Assembly: GCF_001649575.2 (NCBI RefSeq)
Contig: NC_051433.1
Coordinates: 18,632,326 to 18,696,325, forward strand
DNA from: Kryptolebias marmoratus
Lineage: Eukaryota; Chordata; Actinopteri; Cyprinodontiformes; Rivulidae
DNA length: 64,000 bases
Direction of reading: 5' to 3'
Shown here: in pieces, positions 21,721 through 34,039 of the stretch
Layout of the letters: every line of letters begins with the position of its first letter
Numbering within the stretch: position 1 is the stretch's first letter
Position numbers and translations under genes: made by a program
Notes under the pieces: generated by a model
Databases searched by the model: none
The model's input: only the letters and a program-made list of their open reading frames with translations
Told to the model about the DNA's origin: nothing

Positions 21721-22899
21721 TTTTTAAAAAAATCTGATCCTTGGCTTTAACTCAATCATATTTAATAGTACAGACACTTGTACACATACTATATACTGCC
21801 GCGTCACCTCTTTTCATTATTTTTGTTTAAATGTTCACTTTCAGCACTTTCTAGGCTCTTCAACAATTATGTACTTTTCAAAAAGGCAGCATCTGCTTTG
21901 ATTAGTTAAAAGGCTGGGATGTGCTAAACTGGCCAATATCCAAATATGTTTCAAGACATTGCTGTTAATATATAAAAAAAGAAGGCACTACCAGCATTTC
22001 AGCTATTTTAGTTGCAGGATTTCTGGTCACCTAGATGATGTTTCCCAACAAAATTAAATAGAAAGAAAATGTCAAAACTCAAATTTTGGCCTGTTTCAAG
22101 TTATTTTGAAGTTACTTATTGTTTTGTATTAAATATATCATAAAAAAAAATACTTGCTTAAATAGCTTGACCTTTAAAAAAGTTCAAACGTGTCACAAAA
22201 TGTCACCCATTATATCCCATTTGTTTGAGTGTCTCTGCTGATAGAGTTACGGCACACGGGCTTCAAGCATCTGTGTTTAATTTGAAATTCCCCTTGTTTG
22301 CTGAAGCTCCCCGCCAAACGTATCGGCCATCATTTTGTGAAGGAATTTTCTCATTTAAACACGGCTCCCTGTAAATCTGTCTCTGACTCGTCGCGCTGCA
22401 GACGGAACCTGCAGATGCAGAGTGTCCTGCAGCACGCTGAAGTTAAACCGGGCCCGTCAGAGGGTAACTCTGAGTGTTATCTCAGTTGTCCCGTAAAGAT
22501 TTGTCGTCACCCTGTCCCAACACCAGCACCAAGTAGACCCTAAACATTACTGCCTGGGGGGCTTCTTTACTATTGTGTAGCTTCAATGTAAAGCAAGTGT
22601 GTGTGTATTTGTCTCGCTTGACTCGAACAGAAGAAGAACTTGAAGAAACAATTCTAAAAATTAACATAAAAGATAAAAATTAACCTCATTGTTACGGACA
22701 TGTTTTGTAGTGACTGACAGAAGCAATGTTTTTAATGCCCTTTTAAGATGAGTTTTTTTCTCTTTCATATTGCCATTTGCGAGGTTTTGTTGGTATTTGT
22801 ATTTTGGGCTATGGAAATAATGACATTTTTTTAAAATTTAGACCACTTTCATTGAAACGGAACAATAAATAACAGATGATGCTAAGGGAGGCTCACTCT
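21721..22899. other. Unannotated spacer within duplication copy 1
   Basis: AT-rich to about 22300, then a more balanced stretch (22300-22560) with CpGs and PstI-type CTGCAG motifs. No exon with credible splice sites is recognised. Confidence 0.45.
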
Positions 22900-23215
22900 C
22901 AGAGTTCTTGTTCGTTGACAGAGATGTGAAGAGGTTATGAACACTTAACATCTTACCTGTTGCAGATAGCTCTTTGAATGACCTCAGTTTGGAGAAACTG
23001 AGAATAATGACTGACTGGATTGACGAGCTAGTGGCTAGTTTGGGCGCGGCCAAGACCAGAGTGAGTCGTATCTGTCTAAGAAGAACTTGAATCTTAAAAG
23101 AATTATAGTGGTTCATGCAAATGCTCTTTTATAAACCGCCATCAGAATTGCATTGCATTATGAAATTCCTGTTGGAAGTGTCACAGCTAGCTGTTGCCAT
23201 TTGCACTTGCAAATA
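22900..23215 (+). repeat. Dispersed repeat family B, copy 3
   Basis: GAAGAGGTTATGAACACTTA, CTTACCTGTTGCAGATAGCT, CCTCAGTTTGGAGAAACTGA and ATTATAGTGGTTCATGCAAA match the copy at 6693 closely. It ends in ATTTGCACTTGCAAAT. Confidence 0.72.
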
Positions 23216-24559
23216 ACCATGCAGTTCTGCATAAATAACCATGACATATCTTTGCCTGAACTCAACTGATCAGTTCTGAACATACAAGTGAGGAAGAGGC
23301 AATCATCAGCCGATCAGCCGCTGTATTAAACTACCCGCCTAATTTGGGACCTCTTGAGTCCTGAATGGATTCTGCAAGACCTTTAAAGGTCTCCTGGGTA
23401 TCAGCAGGTGATTCAAGTCTTGTAATTTATAAGGTTCGTGGATGCGACTTTTTGCTTTTGTTTTCCAGCACATCTGGCAGATGTCGAAGTGACACTCACT
23501 TTGGCACCGTGACCAAAAAGAGGAGCGTGACAGTGATTTGTGGACAAGGCTTTCTCCCAAACTGCATCCTGACACCGTGTCTTCAGATAAAATATGCTCT
23601 CTGGATCTGACCACATGCCTTTGCTTTCTCCACGAGGATCTGTGATTTTTGGGTGCCCATGACCCTGTTGGCAGTTCTTACTCGTGCAACTTCTCTCCGG
23701 TGACCATTAGTGAACAACCCGCAAGATGCTCCGACCCGGTTGTCTACTTATCACAATACGGCTCTCGTCAAAGTGGCTCAGGTCCGTGTGCTTCTTCATT
23801 TTTCTTGCTTCTAACACATCAACTTTCAGAACTGACGGGTTGCTCTCCGCCTAATGTATCCCTCCCACAGACAGGTGCCACTGGAAAACAGATAATGGTG
23901 TTATTTACCTCCCGTGTCAGAGATTTAAACTTTACAGGCAAACATTTTACTTTGCCACTTTATTAGTTTACTTTCCAGATTCATTCGTAAATACAAAATA
24001 TAAATTCTTTATAGTTTTTCCTTGAGTGTTGGAATGGGGGAACACAAACAATGATTAAATGGAATTAGCCAAACTAAAACCTATATTAACTAAAATAAAA
24101 CTTATTATACATCGAAAATTGAAGAAAAGGGTGGTTTTCTACACAATGTGAAGGCAATCCCACGTGCTTCAGTAAACTAGAATCTTATAATTCCTGTCAT
24201 TATGTTGCTTGTTTTAACTTTTTAAAATAAATATATAGGTCACCCGCTAATTTATCCGCTATTTCCTTTGATCCCTGCTTAAAAACCATTTGTTTTTACT
24301 GGCTTTTAGTTTGAGTTGAGCAGGTCATTTGTCTTTCAAGTTTATTTGATTTATTTTTAAATTCATTCGAAGCTATTTTATTGTGTATTAGTTTATCCTT
24401 ATTGCTTTTATACTATTACCGTTTATTACATGACTCGTTGTACAGCACTTTGGTCAATGAAAGCTGGTTTCAAATGTGCTATAAACAAACTTATTTTATT
24501 TAATTTCATCGTTACTTCCTGGATTGTTCATAGCCTGTTGCCGAAAGCTCTGGTGGACA
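23216..24559. other. Unannotated spacer within duplication copy 1
   Basis: Mixed sequence to about 23950, AT-rich from 23950 to 24420. No gene or element is recognised. Confidence 0.5.
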
Positions 24560-25265
24560 ATGCTTTTGCTCATATGTGTGTGTTAGCATGTCTGTCTGTT
24601 AGCAAAATAGCTCATGAACCACTAAGCAAATTTGAATGAAAGGTGTACAGAACAGTCACTGTGTGTATATCCACAGCTTGATAACATTCAGACTCAATCC
24701 AGTTCAAGATAGCTGCCACAGCCAAATGACCTTAACAACGCAACAATGGCTACAACTCAGCTAATTCTCCAAATATTGACCTAAAATGTGGTGTGGTAGT
24801 AGCTGAGACTGATCCCCAACACATGTGTTGAGTTCTAACAGATTGAGCAAGATCTTTCTTTAAAATCTCGCCGTTACCTATTTGGTGCCAACTTTGTCCG
24901 CAAAAAATCTCATGAACCACTGGATAGAGGTAAATGAAACTTTCAGGAAAAAGTCATTGGATGTAGCTCTACAACTGATTAGATCCAGTTAAAATCAAGA
25001 TGGCTACCACAGTCAACTAACCTTGGAAAACACAGAAGTGACTATTCGTCTGTCAGTTTTACAGATATTGTGCTGAAATGTGGAGACGTTGGAGCTGGAA
25101 GTTATTCAGAATTCGTCCTCTTTTTGTGAGGTCTTTGCTTCAAATGTTGGAGTCAACCCTCCCTGTTTGTCTGTTAGCAAAATATCTCATGAACTACTGG
25201 CCAGATTTGAATGAACTCTCAGAAAGTAGTAGATGTGGTAGTAGCCGAGAGTCAGCCACAGCACA
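24560..25265 (+). repeat. Family A, tandem copies upstream of the promoter
   Basis: CTCATGAACCACT-type blocks occur at about 24611, 24910 and 25187. CAAGATAGCTGCCACAGCC and CAAGATGGCTACCACAGTC lie near 24706 and 24998. Two complete units and a partial third are present, spaced about 270-300 bp. The last ends only about 40 bp before the CpG-rich promoter begins. Confidence 0.78.
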
Positions 25266-25449
25266 TAGTCTGAGCCATCATTTCTCCTCGAGGGATATTT
25301 GACTTCAAAACTTTGGCACGAAAGGCGGCGGGTGATATGCATTCCCTCCAGGGACGCCGGCGAAGCTCTTCAGTGTTTACATCTTGTGCTGTGAAGCCCT
25401 CTATGGGCGGGGCGCGGTACTGCAGCGGCGGGGCGCCTCCTCCTCCCTC

Positions 25450-25613
25450 CTGGAGCCGGGGCTGCATTCCTCTCCTCTCGGCTCCATTCACACGCAGGGA
25501 GACGTCGCAGAGAGAGCACCGCGCCACCTCCGTGACCAGCGTGGAAATGTACCCAAGTTTTGGAATTTAAAAAACCATGGCCGGGACACCGACCCTCCGG
25601 ATCACTTGAATCT
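25450..25613 (+). other. Probable 5' non-coding first exon with splice donor
   Basis: The exon ends at the donor CT|GTAAGTACC (GT at 25614-25615), a good match to the vertebrate consensus. A second possible donor, GGGGTAAGCC, lies at about 25639. The 5' limit is uncertain. All ATGs inside open only short frames: MYPSFGI (25547-25570) and MAGTPTLRIT (25577-25609). The main start codon must therefore lie in a later exon. No matching downstream exon was found in the window. Confidence 0.5.
25577..25609 (+). promoter_or_regulatory. 10-codon upstream ORF with strong Kozak context
   Basis: AACCATGGC has A at -3 and G at +4. The frame MAGTPTLRIT ends in TGA four bases before the splice donor. A uORF with this context in a 5' leader usually lowers translation of the main frame. 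That effect is an inference, as the main frame is not visible. Confidence 0.45.
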
Positions 25614-25960
25614 GTAAGTACCGAGAGCAGCCCGGCGCGGGGTAAGCCCTCGAGTGGAAGGAGCAGGGGGTTATGTTTTGTTTTTGTTTTTGTTTTATGT
25701 GGAAAAACATTCCCATTGGTGGGTTATAGTGCTTCCCCCTCTGCGCGACACGGACCCCCCGTGGACACTCGGGGGGGTCTTTTAGGAGTTTAGCAGGCGC
25801 GAGGAAGACGTGTAGGAAGAAGCCTTCACGTTACAGTTAAGTGTAAGGAGAGCGGCTCGTACCCACGGAGAGGAGCTGCGGGCAGCGCGAGACTTCAGCT
25901 GGCGAACTTCATCCATTTAAACGCGCCTTTTAGCCCTCTTTAATTACCACCTGGTGCTGG

Positions 25961-26719
25961 AAACTAAGAACTGTGTGTGTTTGTCCTCCGATATGTGGCG
26001 GAGCGTGATGCGAGTTTTCCGGCTGCAGTCAGGGAAAAAAAAAACTTGCGCGTAATAATAAAGCAAAGCTGTAAAAAAAAAAAAATATTCGGACCTGCTT
26101 GTTGCTCACAGGGAGGAATGTTAATGTCACCGCCGACACATATAATTACATATATTCAAGAGGCTGACACTTCACTGTCGCCTGGATAAAATGGTCCCGG
26201 GGGACTGCAGGTGGCTTTAATAAATACTAAAAAAAAAACCTCACTAAATAAGCTCGTGCTTCTATTTATTCTATTTCTTTTCTCAAACTGGACTGAATCC
26301 GCATGTTTAGAGGACCTCAGGGAGGAGTTGGGTTTGAATGTGTCTCCAAGGGGTTAGGGACACACTGTTTGCTAGAAGAGGGTGGGAAAAGGAGAAGGAG
26401 AAATCGATCTCCCCCTCTTATTAGCTTTGAAATAATTAGAAATTGCGCCGGTGTGGTGTGAAAAGCGCGTTAATCTGTTAACGAACGAGAGGCAATTTGG
26501 GAGCTTTGTTATTCGACAGCAATTGAATCCCCCTCTCTGCGCGGGGATGGAGTGCTGAGGGCTGGCTGTGGGTGTGTTGGAGTGCGCATTTGCTTGTCAG
26601 CTATTGAAAATGCTCTCATTGCTCTATTGGATTCTCCTCAGTTCCATTTTTATTGTCATTATCATTATATTAGTCTATATTTTTAAATCAAATCCCGGTT
26701 CACCGAATTAGTGTGTGCA
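25961..26719. other. First-intron start with putative regulatory sequence
   Basis: Follows the donor. Contains A tracts (about 26035 and 26073) and a balanced stretch 26380-26560 with GAAATAATTAGAAATTG and GCGTTAATCTGTTAACG. The latter resembles a conserved intronic enhancer. No exon is recognised. Confidence 0.35.
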
Positions 26720-26750
26720 CCCCCCCCCCCCCCCACACACACACACACAC
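26720..26750. repeat. C-run plus (CA)n, altered microsatellite of copy 1
   Basis: Fifteen C are followed by about eight CA units. The equivalent site in copy 2 (34797-34827) is pure CA and two bases shorter overall. It lies about 80-110 bp before the N at 26832, consistent with poor contig-end sequence. Confidence 0.9.
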
Positions 26751-26831
26751 TCCCTCCCCACATGCTGTGTGAATTCATTTGGAGCCCGTTTTAAATATGT
26801 ATTCATGAATCAATTTGGATGAGCAAAGGCT

Positions 26832-26832
26832 N
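26832..26832. other. One-base assembly gap at the duplication junction
   Basis: A single N separates the end of copy 1 from a 14-A run that starts copy 2. A one-base N often stands for a join of unknown or negative length. Confidence 0.9.
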
Positions 26833-27040
26833 AAAAAAAAAAAAAACACTTGTGGAAATAAATTATACAAAAGCGCACTTAAAGAAGGTTCCTGCATCTA
26901 ATTTCAGACACTCCTTCAAACAATCTAATGTTGTGTATTTGAATTTGAGTGAAAAGGTTTGAAACAGGGGAGTAACTTGGAGGCTATTTGTTCTTATCTT
27001 TTAAAAGCATTAAAGAAATAAGTGAGATATTATAAATTAG

Positions 27041-27369
27041 GGTTCCTTGAAGAGGTTGTGAACTATTATTATCTTACCTGTCGTACATAGTTTTTCGAAC
27101 TGCTTGTGTTTGGAAAAAAAAAGGTTTTTAATTCTGACCAGATTGACAAACTAATTGCTAGTTTGAGTCGGCACAAGAACAAAATGGATTCCTGTCATCT
27201 AGAAACAACTCCAGTCTTAAAGGTTTCATGGTGGTTTATGCAGATATTATTTTCTGAATCTTTACATCTCTTTTGTTTTTGTATTATGTGAATGTTCTAG
27301 CTGAAATACATTCCTGCTTGAAGGGCCTCAGGTTGCATTGGGAGAGCTACGGCTAGCTGATGCTGCAGA
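27041..27369 (+). repeat. Family B, duplicate of 18962-19290
   Basis: Same sequence as the family B copy in duplication copy 1, shifted by 8079. Confidence 0.6.
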
Positions 27370-29498
27370 TCCTTGCATTTGTGGAAACCATAACATTCAG
27401 CAGAAAACAGTGAAGTGTGACTTTAATGGCAAATTCTGGTTGTTTTTACAAATTGCATCCATTATCCATTCTTTTTTTTTTCTTTTTTTATAAACCAATT
27501 ACATCTTTCATGGTTTGTTTTCTGTTTTCTGTTTTCTGTTTTCACGACATTCATACGGCCCAAAAATAACAGTCTGGGGTATTTTTGCCACTTGGTGGGT
27601 GGAACCCTTGTATGAGGCGCCTGCAGCGTCATCACACGCCTCTTTGTGAGGAAAGCCCGAGTCTTTTGACAAGCTGTATTTTACAACAAACACAATCTCC
27701 TTCTAACCCCTAAACCTGGTTGTTTTGGCGAAAATCCCTAACAAAGAAGTTTATTTGTTTGAAACCTAAACAGTGCGTGATTACAGATATACATTAGAAC
27801 AATGGGCTCACAGGGAGCTGGAACAGTTTCATCAGAACAGAGTAAAAACAAATAGAAACTCGGGTTTGTCGAACTCCTTCTCTGTTTAATCTGTTTATTA
27901 TGAGCGCAAAAGGCGAGATTCCAAAAGCGGTGAAAAAACAAAGAGGTGAAATGGGTTTGAAGCGACTGCATGAACAGATCAGACGGGTCCAGCCACGTGA
28001 TACCCTCTGACTCGGCCACCCAGCAGTCGTCCGTCCTGTTGGTACCCAATTAATGACTCATTAACCTGTTTAGATGGAGCTGCTGCGCCTCAGGTTACGA
28101 GGCCAGCAAACCTGCACTTCACCCCGCTGGCTCGGAATCAGATTAGTTTCACCTAATTGGTGGCGGTCATTGTTTTAGCTTTTTAAGGAGGAAAGATCCA
28201 GTTTCATAAGCGGCGGGAGAGAAAGCATGGGCTGACAGAGATTGCAGATTGTATGAATAGAAGTGTTATTTTGTGTTTGCTGCAGCTCCACTCAGACACA
28301 CACGTCCTTTCTTCTCGTCTTTGCACAAAATTGTATGCATTTTAAGCCTTCATTATTGACATTAGTGTGCATTTTTGTGTATTCTCAAGGACGATGGGGT
28401 CTATTTCAGTCCATTTTTGTGTCCCTCTGTTCACTTAAAATGTTTGTTCTTCTTGCCAAACACAGGCCCATTAATAGTGCATGAATTTGAAAAATAAAAA
28501 TAAAAAGCAAATTGAGAGCAAACAGCAGCAATACATAAATTTATTTAATATTCTCTGTGCTTTCAGCACAAGCTGCTCAGCTTGTGCACTGCCTGGTGAA
28601 ATCATGACAGCTAAGATTAATCTTGCTCATTTGAAGAAGCATCACTGAGCGCTGCAGACAAAACAACTTTTCCTTTTTACACCGGGGTTGTATCTTTATT
28701 CCAACTGTTTCATTATTTAAGTATAACTCAACATACATCTGTGTTTAAAAAAGAAGTGACTACTCATAGCGCATGCTGCCTTTTGATCCTGGTTTTCATA
28801 AGGTTAAAATGTACTTCATTGTTCGTTCAAACCTTCCCACGAGAATGACACCGGGCCTGAAGTGAACTGGGAGGATGTGAGCCTCAGTAATCCAAAGCTA
28901 ATCAATGTGTTAGTGTTCAAGTGTTACATGGAGACTGGCTCTGTCCATGGGCCTTTCACGTGGTAAGTGAGACTAATCTCACAGCATTACTATAGCCAAA
29001 CTAATCATTTCTAAAGGCAGACAGTAGGCTTTTGGAAACCATTCAAAGCTGGGCTGTGGCACAGGCTCATGGGAAATTTTCTGGCAAGTTCTGAAATTCA
29101 GCTGCTCTTTAATTCACGAAACGCGCACGTGTCCTTATCATCCTCCATCAAAAATTCCCATCCACCTGTCTGTATGAAGCACTTACTGCCTCCCTCTCTC
29201 TCTCACACACAGACTCCCTCCCGCTCAGTGTACGAGGCCAGGTGGTGTGGTTAGAGCCAGATCTTGCTCTCTGCTCTCCTGAGTGCAATTGGTAACCCGA
29301 GCTGCCTGTTTGAATAACTCACTTATCCCAAACGCTTCCCCACTGCAGAGACATACGCTAATATAAGAGTGCTCTAAACAGACTTTCTCTAAACTCATGA
29401 TATTCACCGATTCTTAGGTGATCGCCCAAAATCCAGTGCTGTACAGAGTTCAATTTAGGGTTGTAATCTTTTTTTTGGTATCTGATAGGATATCTGAA
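27370..29498. other. Unannotated spacer within duplication copy 2
   Basis: Same content as 19291-21419, including the small hairpin (here 28566-28587) and the TTTTCTG units. Confidence 0.45.
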
Positions 29499-29799
29499 AA
29501 GGGATAGTTCAGATATTTTGAAGAGGGGTTCTGTGGACACTGTCCAGGGAGTACCCCGCTTCTCGCACAGCGAGTGCTGGAGATATGCATTAGCTCCCTT
29601 GCGACCAGCGACATGTATGGATGGTTATTTACATAGAATTCTGTTTATTTAAAAGCACGGTAGCGGCAACAGCAACTAGCTGTAGCACTTCCAGCAGGGA
29701 TATCGTAACATTTCTGCTGGGATCACCATGCAAAGTGAAACGACAGCACTGTAAACGATTATATAATATTGTTTCAATAAAATGCTTTGAAATTTTGGA
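29499..29799 (+). repeat. Composite family B / common fish repeat, duplicate
   Basis: Duplicate of 21420-21720. Confidence 0.5.
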
Positions 29800-30978
29800 T
29801 TTTTAAAAAAATCTGATCCTTGGCTTTAACTCAATCATATTTAATAGTACAGACACTTGTACACATACTATATACTGCCGCGTCACCTCTTTTCATTATT
29901 TTTGTTTAAATGTTCACTTTCAGCACTTTCTAGGCTCTTCAACAATTATGTACTTTTCAAAAAGGCAGCATCTGCTTTGATTAGTTAAAAGGCTGGGATG
30001 TGCTAAACTGGCCAATATCCAAATATGTTTCAAGACATTGCTGTTAATATATAAAAAAAGAAGGCACTACCAGCATTTCAGCTATTTTAGTTGCAGGATT
30101 TCTGGTCACCTAGATGATGTTTCCCAACAAAATTAAATAGAAAGAAAATGTCAAAACTCAAATTTTGGCCTGTTTCAAGTTATTTTGAAGTTACTTATTG
30201 TTTTGTATTAAATATATCATAAAAAAAAATACTTGCTTAAATAGCTTGACCTTTAAAAAAGTTCAAACGTGTCACAAAATGTCACCCATTATATCCCATT
30301 TGTTTGAGTGTCTCTGCTGATAGAGTTACGGCACACGGGCTTCAAGCATCTGTGTTTAATTTGAAATTCCCCTTGTTTGCTGAAGCTCCCCGCCAAACGT
30401 ATCGGCCATCATTTTGTGAAGGAATTTTCTCATTTAAACACGGCTCCCTGTAAATCTGTCTCTGACTCGTCGCGCTGCAGACGGAACCTGCAGATGCAGA
30501 GTGTCCTGCAGCACGCTGAAGTTAAACCGGGCCCGTCAGAGGGTAACTCTGAGTGTTATCTCAGTTGTCCCGTAAAGATTTGTCGTCACCCTGTCCCAAC
30601 ACCAGCACCAAGTAGACCCTAAACATTACTGCCTGGGGGGCTTCTTTACTATTGTGTAGCTTCAATGTAAAGCAAGTGTGTGTGTATTTGTCTCGCTTGA
30701 CTCGAACAGAAGAAGAACTTGAAGAAACAATTCTAAAAATTAACATAAAAGATAAAAATTAACCTCATTGTTACGGACATGTTTTGTAGTGACTGACAGA
30801 AGCAATGTTTTTAATGCCCTTTTAAGATGAGTTTTTTTCTCTTTCATATTGCCATTTGCGAGGTTTTGTTGGTATTTGTATTTTGGGCTATGGAAATAAT
30901 GACATTTTTTTAAAATTTAGACCACTTTCATTGAAACGGAACAATAAATAACAGATGATGCTAAGGGAGGCTCACTCT
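29800..30978. other. Unannotated spacer within duplication copy 2
   Basis: Duplicate of 21721-22899; nothing further is recognised. Confidence 0.45.
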
Positions 30979-31294
30979 CAGAGTTCTTGTTCGTTGACAG
31001 AGATGTGAAGAGGTTATGAACACTTAACATCTTACCTGTTGCAGATAGCTCTTTGAATGACCTCAGTTTGGAGAAACTGAGAATAATGACTGACTGGATT
31101 GACGAGCTAGTGGCTAGTTTGGGCGCGGCCAAGACCAGAGTGAGTCGTATCTGTCTAAGAAGAACTTGAATCTTAAAAGAATTATAGTGGTTCATGCAAA
31201 TGCTCTTTTATAAACCGCCATCAGAATTGCATTGCATTATGAAATTCCTGTTGGAAGTGTCACAGCTAGCTGTTGCCATTTGCACTTGCAAATA
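30979..31294 (+). repeat. Family B, duplicate of 22900-23215
   Basis: Same sequence shifted by 8079. Confidence 0.72.
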
Positions 31295-32638
31295 ACCATG
31301 CAGTTCTGCATAAATAACCATGACATATCTTTGCCTGAACTCAACTGATCAGTTCTGAACATACAAGTGAGGAAGAGGCAATCATCAGCCGATCAGCCGC
31401 TGTATTAAACTACCCGCCTAATTTGGGACCTCTTGAGTCCTGAATGGATTCTGCAAGACCTTTAAAGGTCTCCTGGGTATCAGCAGGTGATTCAAGTCTT
31501 GTAATTTATAAGGTTCGTGGATGCGACTTTTTGCTTTTGTTTTCCAGCACATCTGGCAGATGTCGAAGTGACACTCACTTTGGCACCGTGACCAAAAAGA
31601 GGAGCGTGACAGTGATTTGTGGACAAGGCTTTCTCCCAAACTGCATCCTGACACCGTGTCTTCAGATAAAATATGCTCTCTGGATCTGACCACATGCCTT
31701 TGCTTTCTCCACGAGGATCTGTGATTTTTGGGTGCCCATGACCCTGTTGGCAGTTCTTACTCGTGCAACTTCTCTCCGGTGACCATTAGTGAACAACCCG
31801 CAAGATGCTCCGACCCGGTTGTCTACTTATCACAATACGGCTCTCGTCAAAGTGGCTCAGGTCCGTGTGCTTCTTCATTTTTCTTGCTTCTAACACATCA
31901 ACTTTCAGAACTGACGGGTTGCTCTCCGCCTAATGTATCCCTCCCACAGACAGGTGCCACTGGAAAACAGATAATGGTGTTATTTACCTCCCGTGTCAGA
32001 GATTTAAACTTTACAGGCAAACATTTTACTTTGCCACTTTATTAGTTTACTTTCCAGATTCATTCGTAAATACAAAATATAAATTCTTTATAGTTTTTCC
32101 TTGAGTGTTGGAATGGGGGAACACAAACAATGATTAAATGGAATTAGCCAAACTAAAACCTATATTAACTAAAATAAAACTTATTATACATCGAAAATTG
32201 AAGAAAAGGGTGGTTTTCTACACAATGTGAAGGCAATCCCACGTGCTTCAGTAAACTAGAATCTTATAATTCCTGTCATTATGTTGCTTGTTTTAACTTT
32301 TTAAAATAAATATATAGGTCACCCGCTAATTTATCCGCTATTTCCTTTGATCCCTGCTTAAAAACCATTTGTTTTTACTGGCTTTTAGTTTGAGTTGAGC
32401 AGGTCATTTGTCTTTCAAGTTTATTTGATTTATTTTTAAATTCATTCGAAGCTATTTTATTGTGTATTAGTTTATCCTTATTGCTTTTATACTATTACCG
32501 TTTATTACATGACTCGTTGTACAGCACTTTGGTCAATGAAAGCTGGTTTCAAATGTGCTATAAACAAACTTATTTTATTTAATTTCATCGTTACTTCCTG
32601 GATTGTTCATAGCCTGTTGCCGAAAGCTCTGGTGGACA
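31295..32638. other. Unannotated spacer within duplication copy 2
   Basis: Duplicate of 23216-24559; no gene or element is recognised. Confidence 0.5.
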
Positions 32639-33344
32639 ATGCTTTTGCTCATATGTGTGTGTTAGCATGTCTGTCTGTTAGCAAAATAGCTCATGAACCA
32701 CTAAGCAAATTTGAATGAAAGGTGTACAGAACAGTCACTGTGTGTATATCCACAGCTTGATAACATTCAGACTCAATCCAGTTCAAGATAGCTGCCACAG
32801 CCAAATGACCTTAACAACGCAACAATGGCTACAACTCAGCTAATTCTCCAAATATTGACCTAAAATGTGGTGTGGTAGTAGCTGAGACTGATCCCCAACA
32901 CATGTGTTGAGTTCTAACAGATTGAGCAAGATCTTTCTTTAAAATCTCGCCGTTACCTATTTGGTGCCAACTTTGTCCGCAAAAAATCTCATGAACCACT
33001 GGATAGAGGTAAATGAAACTTTCAGGAAAAAGTCATTGGATGTAGCTCTACAACTGATTAGATCCAGTTAAAATCAAGATGGCTACCACAGTCAACTAAC
33101 CTTGGAAAACACAGAAGTGACTATTCGTCTGTCAGTTTTACAGATATTGTGCTGAAATGTGGAGACGTTGGAGCTGGAAGTTATTCAGAATTCGTCCTCT
33201 TTTTGTGAGGTCTTTGCTTCAAATGTTGGAGTCAACCCTCCCTGTTTGTCTGTTAGCAAAATATCTCATGAACTACTGGCCAGATTTGAATGAACTCTCA
33301 GAAAGTAGTAGATGTGGTAGTAGCCGAGAGTCAGCCACAGCACA
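32639..33344 (+). repeat. Family A tandem copies, duplicate
   Basis: Duplicate of 24560-25265. Confidence 0.78.
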
Positions 33345-33378
33345 TAGTCTGAGCCATCATTTCTCCTCGAGGGATATT

Positions 33379-34039
33379 TGACTTCAAAACTTTGGCACGA
33401 AAGGCGGCGGGTGATATGCATTCCCTCCAGGGACGCCGGCGAAGCTCTTCAGTGTTTACATCTTGTGCTGTGAAGCCCTCTATGGGCGGGGCGCGGTACT
33501 GCAGCGGCGGGGCGCCTCCTCCTCCCTCCTGGAGCCGGGGCTGCATTCCTCTCCTCTCGGCTCCATTCACACGCAGGGAGACGTCGCAGAGAGAGCACCG
33601 CGCCACCTCCGTGACCAGCGTGGAAATGTACCCAAGTTTTGGAATTTAAAAAACCATGGCCGGGACACCGACCCTCCGGATCACTTGAATCTGTAAGTAC
33701 CGAGAGCAGCCCGGCGCGGGGTAAGCCCTCGAGTGGAAGGAGCAGGGGGTTATGTTTTGTTTTTGTTTTTGTTTTATGTGGAAAAACATTCCCATTGGTG
33801 GGTTATAGTGCTTCCCCCTCTGCGCGACACGGACCCCCCGTGGACACTCGGGGGGGTCTTTTAGGAGTTTAGCAGGCGCGAGGAAGACGTGTAGGAAGAA
33901 GCCTTCACGTTACAGTTAAGTGTAAGGAGAGCGGCTCGTACCCACGGAGAGGAGCTGCGGGCAGCGCGAGACTTCAGCTGGCGAACTTCATCCATTTAAA
34001 CGCGCCTTTTAGCCCTCTTTAATTACCACCTGGTGCTGG
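33379..34039 (+). promoter_or_regulatory. CpG-island promoter, duplicate
   Basis: Identical to 25300-25960, with GC boxes at 33484-33492 and near 33504. If the duplication is false there is one promoter, not two. If it is real, two identical start regions 8.08 kb apart would drive the same downstream gene. Confidence 0.6.
33529..33692 (+). other. Probable 5' non-coding first exon, duplicate
   Basis: Identical to the exon at 25450-25613, with donor CT|GTAAGTACC (GT at 33693-33694) and the same uORFs (MAGTPTLRIT at 33656-33688). This copy is contiguous with the unique downstream sequence. Confidence 0.5.

Larger units (their letters stand above)
25300..25960 (+). promoter_or_regulatory. CpG-island promoter
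   Basis: GC and CpG rise sharply over the flanks (AGGCGGCGGG, GGACGCCGGCG, GGGGCGCGG). GC boxes of the Sp1/KLF type are seen: GGGCGGGGC at 25405-25413 and GCGGCGGGGCG near 25425. No TATA box is seen at a fitting distance. A 5' exon with a splice donor follows on the plus strand, which sets the direction. The start site is probably around 25440-25500 (inferred). The gene is not identifiable. The same region is repeated at 33379-34039. Confidence 0.65.
18754..26831. repeat. 8.08-kb direct tandem duplication, copy 1 (probable assembly artefact)
   Basis: From CACTTGTGGAAATAAATT (18768) to GAGCAAAGGCT (26821-26831) the sequence recurs at an offset of 8079. Wherever I compared rows, the copies agree base for base, including homopolymer lengths (for example the 10-T run near 19391 and the 10-A run near 26035). 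The only visible difference is the microsatellite at 26720-26750 versus 34797-34827. Copy 1 ends at an N and begins inside a 15-A run. Confidence 0.95.

Noticed and set aside
25313..25617. 85- and 77-codon frames across the promoter region
   Set aside because: They begin at non-ATG codons, lie in the CpG-island leader and stop before or just past the splice donor; no family is recognised.
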